64,000 bases of DNA from an uncultured Bacteroidales bacterium (GTDB taxonomy: Bacteria; Bacteroidota; Bacteroidia; Bacteroidales; FEN-979): positions 124,001 to 188,000 of the forward strand of contig CAJBYO010000063.1 in the NCBI GenBank assembly GCA_903959905.1. Reading direction: 5' to 3'. The notes beneath the pieces are model-generated. The model searched no databases. It saw only the letters and a list, made by a program, of their open reading frames with translations, and was not told the origin of the DNA. This document shows positions 1-8,944 of this stretch, in pieces. How positions within the stretch are numbered: the stretch's first letter is position 1; the number at the start of each line of letters is the position of its first letter. The translations under genes and the position numbers were made by a program.

Positions 1-402
1 TCGCTGCTGCAGAACCCCGACCTGAAGTATAAATTCCTCGGAGCATTTGACCATGCCATGATTGCCATGGTGAAGGATTACAACCTTTTTAATACAGGTT
101 TTGGCGAACAGATGAACATGGACGGTGAAAACCAGACCATTGTATTCAGGCGCAGCGGGCTCGTTTTTATTTTTAATTTCCACGTGAGCAAGTCTGTTCC
201 CGATTACAGGTTTGCAGTTCCTGAACCTGGTGATTACCGTATCATCCTCAATACCGACAGAACCGAATTCGGAGGGCACAACCGGGTAAACGACGAACTG
301 GTGTATACAACGGTTTTTGATCCTGCAACGGAAACACACCACCTGATGGTTTATAATACGAACCGCACCGCGCTGGTCTTTGAACGAGTAAACCAGCCTT
401 GA
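1..402 (+). CDS. glgB: 1,4-alpha-glucan branching enzyme, C-terminal part (5' end outside window)
   Basis: The reading frame is open from base 1 and ends in TGA, giving about 133 residues. They match the C-terminal all-beta domain of GH13 branching enzymes, especially the eukaryote-like type: a YKFLGAFD segment, the FIFNFH strand, a DYR..VP.PG.Y motif and LNTD..EFGG. The enzyme makes alpha-1,6 branches in glycogen. The catalytic barrel is outside the window, so activity cannot be judged. Its position beside the starch locus fits storage of imported glucan. The family call is firm from the C-domain; the subtype is inferred. Confidence 0.85.
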   Translation, partial: SLLQNPDLKYKFLGAFDHAMIAMVKDYNLFNTGFGEQMNMDGENQTIVFRRSGLVFIFNFHVSKSVPDYRFAVPEPGDYRIILNTDRTEFGGHNRVNDELVYTTVFDPATETHHLMVYNTNRTALVFERVNQP

Positions 403-411
403 TAATTTTCG

Positions 412-419
412 TATCTTTG
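412..419 (+). promoter_or_regulatory. Bacteroidetes -7 element TATCTTTG
   Basis: TATCTTTG fits the TAnnTTTG consensus of the Bacteroidetes primary sigma factor. It lies 29 bases before the ATG at 449 and just after the upstream stop codon. No TTG is seen at the usual -33 distance, so only the -7 half is supported. Confidence 0.45.
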
Positions 420-448
420 CAGGCAATCCTGAGCAAAATTCCAACACT

Positions 449-2080
449 ATGAATTTCTTCTTTCGTTCTGCCATCATCCGGTATTTCAAGCTGGTGACGC
501 TTGTAATTCCCATCATATGCATGCTGTTCTTTACAACAGGCGGCAAAGCTGCACATCCTGATACAACCTGGTCGGTCTCCTTCAACGTGAATATGACCAA
601 AGCCATCAACCAGCACGTCTTCAATGCTGACTCTGATTATGTTTACATCGTTATGGACCATGGAATTGAACCCATGAGGCTTGTGCCCGGACCTGGCAAC
701 ATCTATTCAGGCCTGCTCTTTGACATCCTTGATTCAGGTGTCACCTATCATTACAAATTCCGCATCAATAATGCCCTGAATGAATCGGTAAACCGCCAGC
801 TTACGGCAAAACCCGGCACAGTTACCGTGAACGCATGGTGGAACAATGAACCCCTTAACCTTGTCACTTACGTTGTAAATATGGAGTTTGAAGCCCAGAA
901 AGGGGCTTTCAACCCAGTCGCCGATTCCGTTTTCCTTATTGATACCCTTACCAGTCCGGCAACACACGCCCTGATGAGCAGGAATGGGACTTCATTCAAT
1001 TATTCATGGATTGATACCCTGGTGATGCCCGGTACTGTCAGGCATTACAAATACAGGGTCAATTCAAACCCCGGAACGACTGAACTGGCCAACAAGCCCG
1101 AGCGCCTGGTGCGGATTCCCGACACCATTCTGACCGTTTCGAGTGACTTTGACAATTACAATCCCGGAAAACGACAGATGACATTTCAATGCGACATGGG
1201 ATATTATGTCAAGGCACAACATTTCAGCCCTTCCTCCGATTATCTTATTGTTTCCGGAAATTTCAATGGATCTGGCGGTAACGACGTTTTGTTTGACACA
1301 GATGGCGACACAGTGTATAACCTGGATATTTTTATTGATACTGCCTGGATCCACCAGGGCCCCCTAAGCTTTAAGTTCCTCATAAAAGGCGCCGCCGGCA
1401 TAACTGAATTACCCGGAAAGCCAAGCAGAAGTTATGCATTCCATGATACTACCAACCAAAATCCCAACATTTTCAGTTGTTTCTTTAACGACCTCAACCC
1501 ATCTGTTCCAACACCACCATGGGTATATAACGTCAACATACAGGGACTTTTGATTTACAAAAAAGTTCTGAGCGGGATTTATTCCTACGAAAACGTAAAC
1601 GGAATCGCGGAAGGCATTTCAACATACCGGTGGCTGCGCAGCAACAATTCATCTGGCACCAATGCTGCAGCCATTGATTCAGCCACCAGGATCACCTATG
1701 TTGTGGATACGCTCGACATCGGAAAATGGCTTGTTTTTGAAGTTACCCCGCACGGTGTAAAAGGCGATTCAGCTGTTGGTGAACCGGTCAGGGTGGTGAC
1801 ATCAAACAGCATCTCAGCCTGGGATGTCGGTATGGGAGAAAATTCACTGATCAGCCGTGTTTATCCCAACCCGGCAAGCAATTACATCACAGTTGAAGCC
1901 AGGGATGACATGGACCGGATTGAACTGATCAATTTCCTGAATCAGACCGTTCTGATCAAAGCCAATATAGGCTCCGGATCGGAGACGATCAACGTAAGCA
2001 ATTTGCCACGGGGGATTTATTTCCTGAAGGCCACCACGAAATCACAACATTGGGGCATCGTGCGGATTGTCAGAATGTAA
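449..2080 (+). CDS. T9SS-exported protein with three CBM-like beta modules
   Basis: A 543-residue protein with an N-terminal signal segment (about 1-35). Three repeats of roughly 100 residues follow, each opening with a strand such as VSFNVNM, VVNMEF or MTFQCDM, then a D-x-V/L-x-V stretch. This layout is seen in Bacteroidetes proteins with starch-binding-like modules attached to amylases. An Ig-like region (about 350-440) comes next. The last 80 residues form a T9SS type A sorting domain (YPNPASN near 470, then LPRGIYFLKA), so export across the outer membrane is expected. No catalytic motif is seen. Its place next to glgB and the Sus genes suggests glucan binding, which is an inference. Confidence 0.75.
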   Translation: MNFFFRSAIIRYFKLVTLVIPIICMLFFTTGGKAAHPDTTWSVSFNVNMTKAINQHVFNADSDYVYIVMDHGIEPMRLVPGPGNIYSGLLFDILDSGVTYHYKFRINNALNESVNRQLTAKPGTVTVNAWWNNEPLNLVTYVVNMEFEAQKGAFNPVADSVFLIDTLTSPATHALMSRNGTSFNYSWIDTLVMPGTVRHYKYRVNSNPGTTELANKPERLVRIPDTILTVSSDFDNYNPGKRQMTFQCDMGYYVKAQHFSPSSDYLIVSGNFNGSGGNDVLFDTDGDTVYNLDIFIDTAWIHQGPLSFKFLIKGAAGITELPGKPSRSYAFHDTTNQNPNIFSCFFNDLNPSVPTPPWVYNVNIQGLLIYKKVLSGIYSYENVNGIAEGISTYRWLRSNNSSGTNAAAIDSATRITYVVDTLDIGKWLVFEVTPHGVKGDSAVGEPVRVVTSNSISAWDVGMGENSLISRVYPNPASNYITVEARDDMDRIELINFLNQTVLIKANIGSGSETINVSNLPRGIYFLKATTKSQHWGIVRIVRM

Positions 2081-2082
2081 CC

Positions 2083-2820
2083 TTACACCAACAGGAAATC
2101 AAGATTTTCATTTGCCTGGTATTCCTGGGCTTCCATTCCAAACCGGAAAACACGCAATGACCTGTTTCCGACCAGGTTCATCGTATCCCCTGCCACTTTC
2201 AGAAGGCACCCTTCACGCAACCCGACAACCGTAGCGTCGCGGTTCACCGTTAAAAATTCAAGGATACGTTGCTCCCTGGTTTCACCGGCATGGCCCTCAG
2301 GGTTTGCGTCGAGGTAATGCGGATTGATCTGGAACGGCACAAATTTCAGGCAATGAAACGAGGGAGGTTCACAAATGGGCATGTCGTTGGTGGTCTTCAT
2401 GGTCGGGCATGCGACATTGGCACCGGCACTCCAGCCAACGAAGGGAATACCCCGAAAAACCTTCCTGCGGATAGCTTCCATCACCCCGAATTCCTGCATC
2501 ATCAGCGCCAGGTGGAACGTGTTGCCACCTCCTATCACAATTGACTCTGCCTCGTTCACAGCAACTACAGGGTTGGGTTCACGATGAATTGAATGCAGGG
2601 AAAACCCCATCTCTTTAAATATCCTCTTCACCCGGTCCTCGTAGAGGTCAAAAGACTTTTCAATACCAGATGAAGTAAGGTTGACACCTGCATAAGGAAT
2701 AAAAAGCACTTTCCTTACGCCGAATCCTGCCAGGAAGTCCTTGATATGGGTGCGTGGCCAGGCAAGATATTCTTCACCGGCGTTGGTAGAGTTGCTGATT
2801 AATAAAAGATTTCGGATCAT
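2083..2820 (-). CDS. pepE: Dipeptidase E-like peptidase (family S51)
   Basis: PepE cleaves Asp-Xaa dipeptides in the cytoplasm. The protein (245 residues) has the nucleophile elbow GWSAGAN with Ser131, a preceding IGGGNTF motif and INPHYLD, all typical of S51 peptidases. The start at 2820 (MIRNLLLISNS) was chosen because PepE proteins begin with this strand; an in-frame ATG at 2838 would add six unneeded residues. It converges with the upstream gene, with two bases between their stop codons. It is divergent from the sugar permease and has no evident role in starch use. Confidence 0.88.
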   Translation of the reverse strand: MIRNLLLISNSTNAGEEYLAWPRTHIKDFLAGFGVRKVLFIPYAGVNLTSSGIEKSFDLYEDRVKRIFKEMGFSLHSIHREPNPVVAVNEAESIVIGGGNTFHLALMMQEFGVMEAIRRKVFRGIPFVGWSAGANVACPTMKTTNDMPICEPPSFHCLKFVPFQINPHYLDANPEGHAGETREQRILEFLTVNRDATVVGLREGCLLKVAGDTMNLVGNRSLRVFRFGMEAQEYQANENLDFLLV

Positions 2821-2857
2821 ATGCCATATTTGGGCCATAAAAGTAATAGAAAGTTCT

Positions 2858-2865
2858 TACTTTTG
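2858..2865 (+). promoter_or_regulatory. -7 element TACTTTTG before the permease
   Basis: TACTTTTG fits TAnnTTTG. Transcription would begin near 2871, almost on the first possible ATG (2875), which favours the second ATG (2896) as the start of the permease. No clear -33 TTG is present. Confidence 0.45.
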
Positions 2866-2895
2866 AGCCATTGAATGGTAAAATTCTCTAAAACG

Positions 2896-4182
2896 ATGAA
2901 GGAAAAGCCCACACTAGGCTTCTGGCAGGTTTGGAACATGAGTTTCGGATTCCTGGGGATTCAATTCGGTTTTGCGTTGCAAAACGGCAATGCATCCCGG
3001 ATATTACTGACTTTTGGCGCTGATGTTCACCACCTTAGCTGGTTCTGGCTGGTCGCACCGATTACGGGCATGATCGTTCAGCCCATCGTCGGTTACCTGA
3101 GCGACAAAACCTGGTGCAGGCTCGGCAGGAGGAGACCCTATTTCCTGGCAGGTGCTTTCCTGACAAGCATCGCGCTGATCCTCATGCCCAATGCCCCGCA
3201 CCTTGCTTCTTTTATCGCCCCTATGTTTATAGGCGGCGGACTGCTCATGATCATGGATGCCTCCATCAACATATCCATGGAACCTTTCAGGGCGCTGGTA
3301 GCCGACAAACTGCCGGAGTCGCAGCACACCCTCGGCTTTTCCATGCAGACACTGCTTATCGGGATCGGGGCTATCATCGGATCCTGGCTCCCTTACATCC
3401 TGGGGAACTGGATGGGTGTTTCAAAAACTGCCGGGGCCGACGGACTAGTTCCGGATAATGTCACCTACTCCTTCTATGTGGGAGCGTTTGTGCTGTTTGC
3501 CGCCATTCTGTGGACTGTTTTTTCCACAACGGAATATCCTCCCGAGCAACTTGAAGAAAACAGCCCAAAAGAGAAGGACGGGAAATTTGTCATCCCACCC
3601 ATCATGATCAGGCTCATCCTGGTCCAGTTTTTCTCATGGTTTGCCCTCTTTTCCATGTGGGTTTACACCACCCCGGCAGTGGCTCTCAAATTTTACGGCA
3701 CCTCAGATCCCAATTCTGCTGTTTTCCAGGGTGCGGGCGACTGGGTTGGAATCCTCTTCGGCATATACAACGGTGTTTCTGCTATTGTGGCGCTGATGCT
3801 GCCGGTGGTAGCAAAACGGTTTTCAAAGAAAACGACACATGCCATGGCCCTCGCGGCCGGGGGATTGTCATTGCTGTCGTTCCTGGTATTCAATGACCCG
3901 CACATGCTCATCATTCCCATGATCGGCATCGGCATCGCCTGGGGAAGTATCCTCGCCATGCCTTATGCCATGCTGGCAAGTTCAATTCCGCCTAAACGGA
4001 TGGGGATGTATATGGGTTTGTTCAACATGTCAATCACCATCCCGCAAATTGTAAGCGGGATCCTGAGCGGATTCATCCTGAAATATTTCTTTGCCGACAA
4101 TCCCATCCTCTGCATCGTGATGGCCGGGGTGAGTATGTTGCTTGCGGCAGCAAGTGCGCTATTTATCCGCGAAAAAGCTTAG
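2896..4182 (+). CDS. SLC45/MalT-like MFS sugar permease
   Basis: Inner-membrane transporter of the major facilitator superfamily, 428 residues with about 12 hydrophobic segments. The first lines (FWQVWNMSFGFLGIQFGFALQN) and the motif SDKTWCRLGRRRPYF in the loop after TM2 are typical of the maltose/sucrose permease group (SLC45-like). The start at 2896 (MKEKPTLGFWQ) matches family N-termini; an ATG at 2875 would add seven residues. It lies 39 bases before malQ in a probable operon. The likely role is uptake of maltose or malto-oligosaccharides from the periplasm. The exact substrate is inferred from context. Confidence 0.85.
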   Translation: MKEKPTLGFWQVWNMSFGFLGIQFGFALQNGNASRILLTFGADVHHLSWFWLVAPITGMIVQPIVGYLSDKTWCRLGRRRPYFLAGAFLTSIALILMPNAPHLASFIAPMFIGGGLLMIMDASINISMEPFRALVADKLPESQHTLGFSMQTLLIGIGAIIGSWLPYILGNWMGVSKTAGADGLVPDNVTYSFYVGAFVLFAAILWTVFSTTEYPPEQLEENSPKEKDGKFVIPPIMIRLILVQFFSWFALFSMWVYTTPAVALKFYGTSDPNSAVFQGAGDWVGILFGIYNGVSAIVALMLPVVAKRFSKKTTHAMALAAGGLSLLSFLVFNDPHMLIIPMIGIGIAWGSILAMPYAMLASSIPPKRMGMYMGLFNMSITIPQIVSGILSGFILKYFFADNPILCIVMAGVSMLLAAASALFIREKA

Positions 4183-4221
4183 AATGCAATACAAACAAGC
4201 GCTTAATTAAACTAGAACGAA

Positions 4222-5733
4222 ATGCTTAACGAACGATCAAGCGGAATTTTACTCCACCCAACCTCTCTCCCGGGGAAATATGGCATCGGCACACTCGGGA
4301 AATCTGCCTTTGATTTTATTGACTTCCTTGTCAAGGCAAAACAGCAATACTGGCAAATTCTGCCCCTGGGGCCCACTGGATATGCTGATTCACCGTATCA
4401 GTGCTTCTCAGCACATGCCGGAAATCCAAACCTGATCGACCTGGACCTCCTGGTTAAAGCGCGTTTGCTGCATGCCGACGATCTTGCCGAACTTCCTCAT
4501 TTTTCAAATGAGAAGATAGCGTTTGAAGCCGTTCAGCAGGCCCGTCTGCCCTTGTTGCAAAAAGCCTTCCACGCTTTTACCCGCTATGCCGACAACATGG
4601 ATAAAATGGCTTACAGGAATTTCCTGAAGGATCAGTCGGGATGGATCAACGACTACGGGCTTTTCAGGGCAATAAAAGCAAACCGCGATCAAAAACCCTG
4701 GTACCTCTGGGAACAACCCCTGAAAGTACGGGAACCTGAAGCCATGAGCGCGAACCAGGCCCTGCTTCACGACGAGATTGACTTTCATAAGTTCATGCAG
4801 TTCCTGTTTTTCAGGCAGTGGAATGCCGTTAAAGAATATGCACACACACACAATGTTAAAATTATCGGAGACATTCCTTTATATGTTGCTCTGGACAGTG
4901 CAGACGCCTGGGCTAATCCTGAAATCTTTGAATTTGACCAGGATCTGAACCCGATCCGTGTTGGGGGCGTTCCGCCCGATTATTTCAGCGAGACAGGACA
5001 GCTGTGGGGAAACCCGCTGTTCAGGTGGGATGTTTTAAAAGCTACCGGATACAAATGGTGGATTGAACGCATCCGTACCAGTCTGTTCCTGTATGACATT
5101 ATCCGCATTGACCATTTCAGGGGATTTGCCGGGTATTGGGCCGTACCCTACAGTGAAAAAACAGCCGTCAACGGAGAATGGGTACCATGTCCGGGAAAAG
5201 ATTTCTTTGATGCACTCTGCAATGAATTCGGCAACTTGCCCATCATTGCTGAAGACCTTGGCGTGATAACACCGGAAGTTGAAGAATTGCGCGATGGCTT
5301 CGGCCTCCCAGGGATGAAAATCCTGCAGTTTGCTTTTGATTCATCCGAGGGCAATGACTTTATCCCGCACAACTATATAAAGAATTGTATTGTTTATACA
5401 GGTACACACGACAACGACACCGTTGTCGGATGGTTTAACAGTGCTTCGCCCGACGACCGCAAATATGTGCTGGATTACATGAACACCCATGATCATGACA
5501 TCCACTGGGCTTTTATCCGGCTGGCATGGTCGTCGGTTGCCTATACTGCAATCATACCGATGCAGGATTTACTGGGACTTGATACCAGCGCCCGGATGAA
5601 CCTTCCCGGAACGACACAGAACAACTGGCAGTGGCGGGCCAATGCCGCACATTTCACACCGGAACTGGCCGGAAAGCTTGCTCATCTGACCATGTTGTAT
5701 GGCAGAACAAAGCGATCAAAAACCAACAACTAA
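4222..5733 (+). CDS. malQ: 4-alpha-glucanotransferase (GH77, amylomaltase)
   Basis: Cytoplasmic enzyme that moves maltodextrin segments between chains and releases glucose. Its 503 residues match the usual bacterial GH77 length. It begins RSSGILLHPTSLPG and shows all catalytic motifs: nucleophile Asp297 in IRIDHFRG, acid/base Glu344 in AEDLG, and Asp397 in GTHDND. The 12-base gap to susA and the shared strand suggest cotranscription with the permease and neopullulanase. Confidence 0.95.
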   Translation: MLNERSSGILLHPTSLPGKYGIGTLGKSAFDFIDFLVKAKQQYWQILPLGPTGYADSPYQCFSAHAGNPNLIDLDLLVKARLLHADDLAELPHFSNEKIAFEAVQQARLPLLQKAFHAFTRYADNMDKMAYRNFLKDQSGWINDYGLFRAIKANRDQKPWYLWEQPLKVREPEAMSANQALLHDEIDFHKFMQFLFFRQWNAVKEYAHTHNVKIIGDIPLYVALDSADAWANPEIFEFDQDLNPIRVGGVPPDYFSETGQLWGNPLFRWDVLKATGYKWWIERIRTSLFLYDIIRIDHFRGFAGYWAVPYSEKTAVNGEWVPCPGKDFFDALCNEFGNLPIIAEDLGVITPEVEELRDGFGLPGMKILQFAFDSSEGNDFIPHNYIKNCIVYTGTHDNDTVVGWFNSASPDDRKYVLDYMNTHDHDIHWAFIRLAWSSVAYTAIIPMQDLLGLDTSARMNLPGTTQNNWQWRANAAHFTPELAGKLAHLTMLYGRTKRSKTNN

Positions 5734-5744
5734 TTTCACGCAGG

Positions 5745-7589
5745 ATGCATCGCTTTTTACTCTTATTTCTGTTTCTTTTTCCGGGTCAGTTTTTCGCCCA
5801 GGAAGCTTCCGTTGAACGCGTTGAACCTCCTTTCTGGTGGATCGGGTTCCAGCACACCGATCTGCAACTCCTTGTTTACGGGAAAAACATTTCATCAGCA
5901 GCTGTCAGTATTAACTATCCGGGTGTCAGCCTTGTAAAGGCACATAAGGTGGAAAGTCCCAACTACCTGTTCCTTGACCTCGTCATCAGTAAAAATGCAA
6001 GTCCGGGCACGGCAGTGATCAACTTTAAAATCAAAGGCAAAACCATCGCCACCTGGTCCTATGAACTGAAGGCGCGAAAGGCCGGATCGGCCCAGCGCAA
6101 CGGTTTTTCTTCGCATGATGTGGTGTACCTTCTGATGCCCGACCGTTTTTCAAACGGAGACACCGCCAACGACACCATACCCGGGATGGCAGAGCAGCTC
6201 AACCGAAGCAACCAGGATGGCCGGCATGGAGGAGACCTCGCTGGTATTATAAACCATGTTGATTACCTGAAAGATTTAGGCATCACCGCTCTTTGGGTCA
6301 ACCCTATCCTGGAAAACAACCAGGCAATATACTCCTATCACGGCTACTCCACCACTGATTATTACCGTGTTGATCCGAGATTCGGGAACAATGAAACCTA
6401 CCTGAAGCTCAGTGATGCGCTGCATCAGAAAGGGATCAAACTTATCCAGGATATGATTTTCAACCATTGCGGAGGCGGCCACTGGTGGATGAAAGACCTT
6501 CCGTCGAAGGACTGGGTCAATCAATGGCCTGAATTTACCCGCACCAACTATCGGGCAGGAACATTCACTGACCCATACGCATCGCAGTCAGACAGCAACC
6601 TGTTTGTCCGCGGCTGGTTTGACAAGACCATGCCCGACCTGAACCAAACCAACCCTTTCCTCAAGAATTATCTCATACAGAACAGCATATGGTGGATTGA
6701 ATATGCAGATCTTGACGGCATCCGGCAGGACACTTATCCCTATCCTTTTAAGGAAATGATGGCCGAATGGGGAAACCGGGTAACCCGGGAATATCCTCAA
6801 TTCAACATTGTAGGTGAATGCTGGCTGAATTATCCGGCATCTGTGGCATACTGGCAAAAAGGGTCAAAAAACAAGGATGGGTATGTATCCTCATTGCCAG
6901 CGGTTTTTGATTTCCCTCTATTTGATGCGCTCCAAAAGGCTTTCAATGAATCAGACGGATGGAGCACCGGGATCACCAGGATATACGAGATTCTTGCACA
7001 GGATTTTTCATATCCAAATCCAGACAACATCATGGTCTTTGCCGACAATCACGATGTAAACCGTTACCTCGACGTCGTGAACAACGACATCCGCAAGCTG
7101 AAGATGGCCCTGGCCTGCGTTCTCACAACCCGGGGAATTCCTGAAATCTACTATGGAACAGAGATACTCATGACTACCGGTGCCGACAAAGGAGATGGAA
7201 GCAAACGCAAGGATTTTCCGGGAGGCTGGCCCGGCGATGAAAGAGATGCATTTACCGCAGAAGGCAGGACTACCGCAGAGTCAGACATGTATTTGTATAC
7301 CCGGAAACTCATTCACTGGAGAGACACAAACGAAGTGATCCACACCGGAAAATTCAGGCATTTCATCCCTGCCGACGGCATCTATGTCTATTTCCGCTAC
7401 AGCCCGAAGGCAACCGTCATGGTAGTAATGAACAACAACGAAAGCACCAAAACCATTGAAACAAAGCGGTACAATGAGTTTTTAAGTAAATTCACCTCGG
7501 GATTTGAAGTCATCTCCGGAATACCGGTAAACAACCTGGCAACACTTACGATCCCCGGAAAGTCGGCAATTATTATAAACCTGAAGTAG
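5745..7589 (+). CDS. susA: Neopullulanase/cyclomaltodextrinase (GH13, SusA-like)
   Basis: A 614-residue enzyme, close to the length of Bacteroides SusA. The start at 5745 begins a good signal peptide (MHRFLLLFLFLFPGQFFAQ); an earlier ATG would run inside malQ. An N-terminal cyclomaltodextrinase beta domain (about 20-110) precedes the GH13 barrel: nucleophile Asp329 in DGIRQDTY, acid/base Glu358 in VGECW, and Asp437 in ADNHDVNR. A beta C-domain ends the protein. It should act in the periplasm on oligosaccharides brought in by SusC/D, making shorter products for the flanking permeases. Confidence 0.93.
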   Translation: MHRFLLLFLFLFPGQFFAQEASVERVEPPFWWIGFQHTDLQLLVYGKNISSAAVSINYPGVSLVKAHKVESPNYLFLDLVISKNASPGTAVINFKIKGKTIATWSYELKARKAGSAQRNGFSSHDVVYLLMPDRFSNGDTANDTIPGMAEQLNRSNQDGRHGGDLAGIINHVDYLKDLGITALWVNPILENNQAIYSYHGYSTTDYYRVDPRFGNNETYLKLSDALHQKGIKLIQDMIFNHCGGGHWWMKDLPSKDWVNQWPEFTRTNYRAGTFTDPYASQSDSNLFVRGWFDKTMPDLNQTNPFLKNYLIQNSIWWIEYADLDGIRQDTYPYPFKEMMAEWGNRVTREYPQFNIVGECWLNYPASVAYWQKGSKNKDGYVSSLPAVFDFPLFDALQKAFNESDGWSTGITRIYEILAQDFSYPNPDNIMVFADNHDVNRYLDVVNNDIRKLKMALACVLTTRGIPEIYYGTEILMTTGADKGDGSKRKDFPGGWPGDERDAFTAEGRTTAESDMYLYTRKLIHWRDTNEVIHTGKFRHFIPADGIYVYFRYSPKATVMVVMNNNESTKTIETKRYNEFLSKFTSGFEVISGIPVNNLATLTIPGKSAIIINLK

Positions 7590-7595
7590 CACTAA

Positions 7596-7640
7596 CATTC
7601 GCATATTCGTCATTCGCATATTCGTCATTCGCATATTCGT
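7596..7640 (+). repeat. Three perfect 15-bp tandem units cattcgcatattcgt
   Basis: Three exact copies lie at 7596-7610, 7611-7625 and 7626-7640. Degenerate words (catttgtaaattgtaattt) follow, running up to seven bases before the permease start at 7667. Related words occur at 24235-24269, 34611-34645 and 37818-37848. Confidence 0.9.
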
Positions 7641-7666
7641 CATTTGTAAATTGTAATTTCTTTCCC

Positions 7667-8944
7667 ATGCTTTCAATCCAAAAACGCCTCAGCAACATTT
7701 TCTACATCATCCTGGGTTTGCCCAGCACCGCCATGGGGTTTGCCCTGTCTATCCAGATCGCGGTGCTGAGCTGGATCCTGCGCACGAAGTACAACCTGGA
7801 GATCGACCAGATCGGGATCGTATGGGCAGCAGGGCCGATTGCAGGTATCCTTGGACAGCCGATCATCGGGCTCATCAGTGACAAGGCATGGTTCTGGGGC
7901 GGGCGGCGCAAACCGTTTATCATCATCGGCGGCATCCTGGCGGCGCTGATGATCTTCGCTTTGCCCAACATTGACAGGATCAGCAACTTTTTCGGCATAG
8001 CAAGCATCATGGCTGTTGCCGTCACCGTGGCCCTCACGCTCGACCTCGCCATCAACATCAGCTTCAACCCCACACGGTCAATTATTGCCGACGTGACTCC
8101 CGACGGTCAGCCCCGGACCAAGGGATACACCTGGATGCAATCCATTTCGAATCTTTGCGGCAGCGGCGCCTACCTGATGGGTGCCCTCATCGGAAACTAT
8201 TTCCTGATCTATGCCGGGGTGGTAATCGTACTTGTTTTCTCCATCGGCCCTTTATTTTTTATTGAGGAACCCCGTGTTTTGTCTGCAGGAAGCGACGACA
8301 AGGACGTGAAAGGCAAAACAGATAAAGCAGCCGCCTCTCCTACCCAATGGGTTGAACTGTTCAAACTCTATTTCGCACACGGATTTTCGTGGCTGGGTAT
8401 CCAGACCATGTTTGTTTATATGTTTGCATTCCTTGAACAGAAACTGCCTGCCATGAATGACATGTCGGTGACCGACCGCAATGCCCGGCTCGGTCAGATG
8501 ATCGGGTGGTCGTTCTTTATTCTCAATGCCGTGGGGGCCATCTGGCCCGCCTTCATGCTGGAACCGATGAGCAAGAAACTCGGCCGGGTCCGCACACATG
8601 CCATGATGGTGGCGATCATGGCCCTTGGATATTTCGGGATCGTTATGTTTGCCTCCAGTGCGATCATGCTTTATGCTATGATGTGCGTTCTTACTCTCGG
8701 CTGGGCTGCGGTGGTCAGTCTTCCTTTCGCCATCATGTCGGAAAAGGTGGACAAAAGCAGGATGGGATTTTTCATGGGCATCTTCAACCTCTCCGTTGTA
8801 TTGCCCCAGCTCATTGCCAGTTCTGTGGTCGGAACCGTCATTAAAAATTCTGCCGACAAAGGGATCATCTTTATCATCAGCGGGGTTTCACTGGCCATAT
8901 CTGCCGGATTGTGGCTTTTCGTATCAGAAAAGAAAAAAATATAA
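7667..8944 (+). CDS. Second SLC45-like MFS sugar permease
   Basis: A 425-residue, 12-TM major facilitator protein related to the permease at 2896 but clearly diverged. It carries SDKAWFWGGRRKPF after TM2 and the family's acidic TM4 segment (LDLAINISFNPTRS). It probably carries a different maltodextrin size, glucose, or another product of SusA. Its stop codon overlaps the ATG of the next gene (ATAATG), which points to translational coupling with the esterase. Tandem repeats sit directly upstream. Confidence 0.85.
   Translation: MLSIQKRLSNIFYIILGLPSTAMGFALSIQIAVLSWILRTKYNLEIDQIGIVWAAGPIAGILGQPIIGLISDKAWFWGGRRKPFIIIGGILAALMIFALPNIDRISNFFGIASIMAVAVTVALTLDLAINISFNPTRSIIADVTPDGQPRTKGYTWMQSISNLCGSGAYLMGALIGNYFLIYAGVVIVLVFSIGPLFFIEEPRVLSAGSDDKDVKGKTDKAAASPTQWVELFKLYFAHGFSWLGIQTMFVYMFAFLEQKLPAMNDMSVTDRNARLGQMIGWSFFILNAVGAIWPAFMLEPMSKKLGRVRTHAMMVAIMALGYFGIVMFASSAIMLYAMMCVLTLGWAAVVSLPFAIMSEKVDKSRMGFFMGIFNLSVVLPQLIASSVVGTVIKNSADKGIIFIISGVSLAISAGLWLFVSEKKKI

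Noticed and set aside
248..661. 137-codon minus-strand frame over the start of the first T9SS gene
   Set aside because: Antisense to well-supported coding sequence in both overlapping genes, and the peptide has no recognisable features.
4190..4206. aagcgctt palindrome before malQ as a LacI-type operator
   Set aside because: Only an 8-base palindrome, with a central GC where typical LacI sites have CG, and no regulator gene nearby.
5631..5744. Upstream start of the neopullulanase inside malQ
   Set aside because: The added 38 residues lie in the malQ coding region and would bury the signal peptide that begins at 5745.
7596..7640. 15-bp tandem repeat considered as a CRISPR remnant or iteron origin
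   Set aside because: No spacers, no rep gene, and similar words occur in several other gene gaps.
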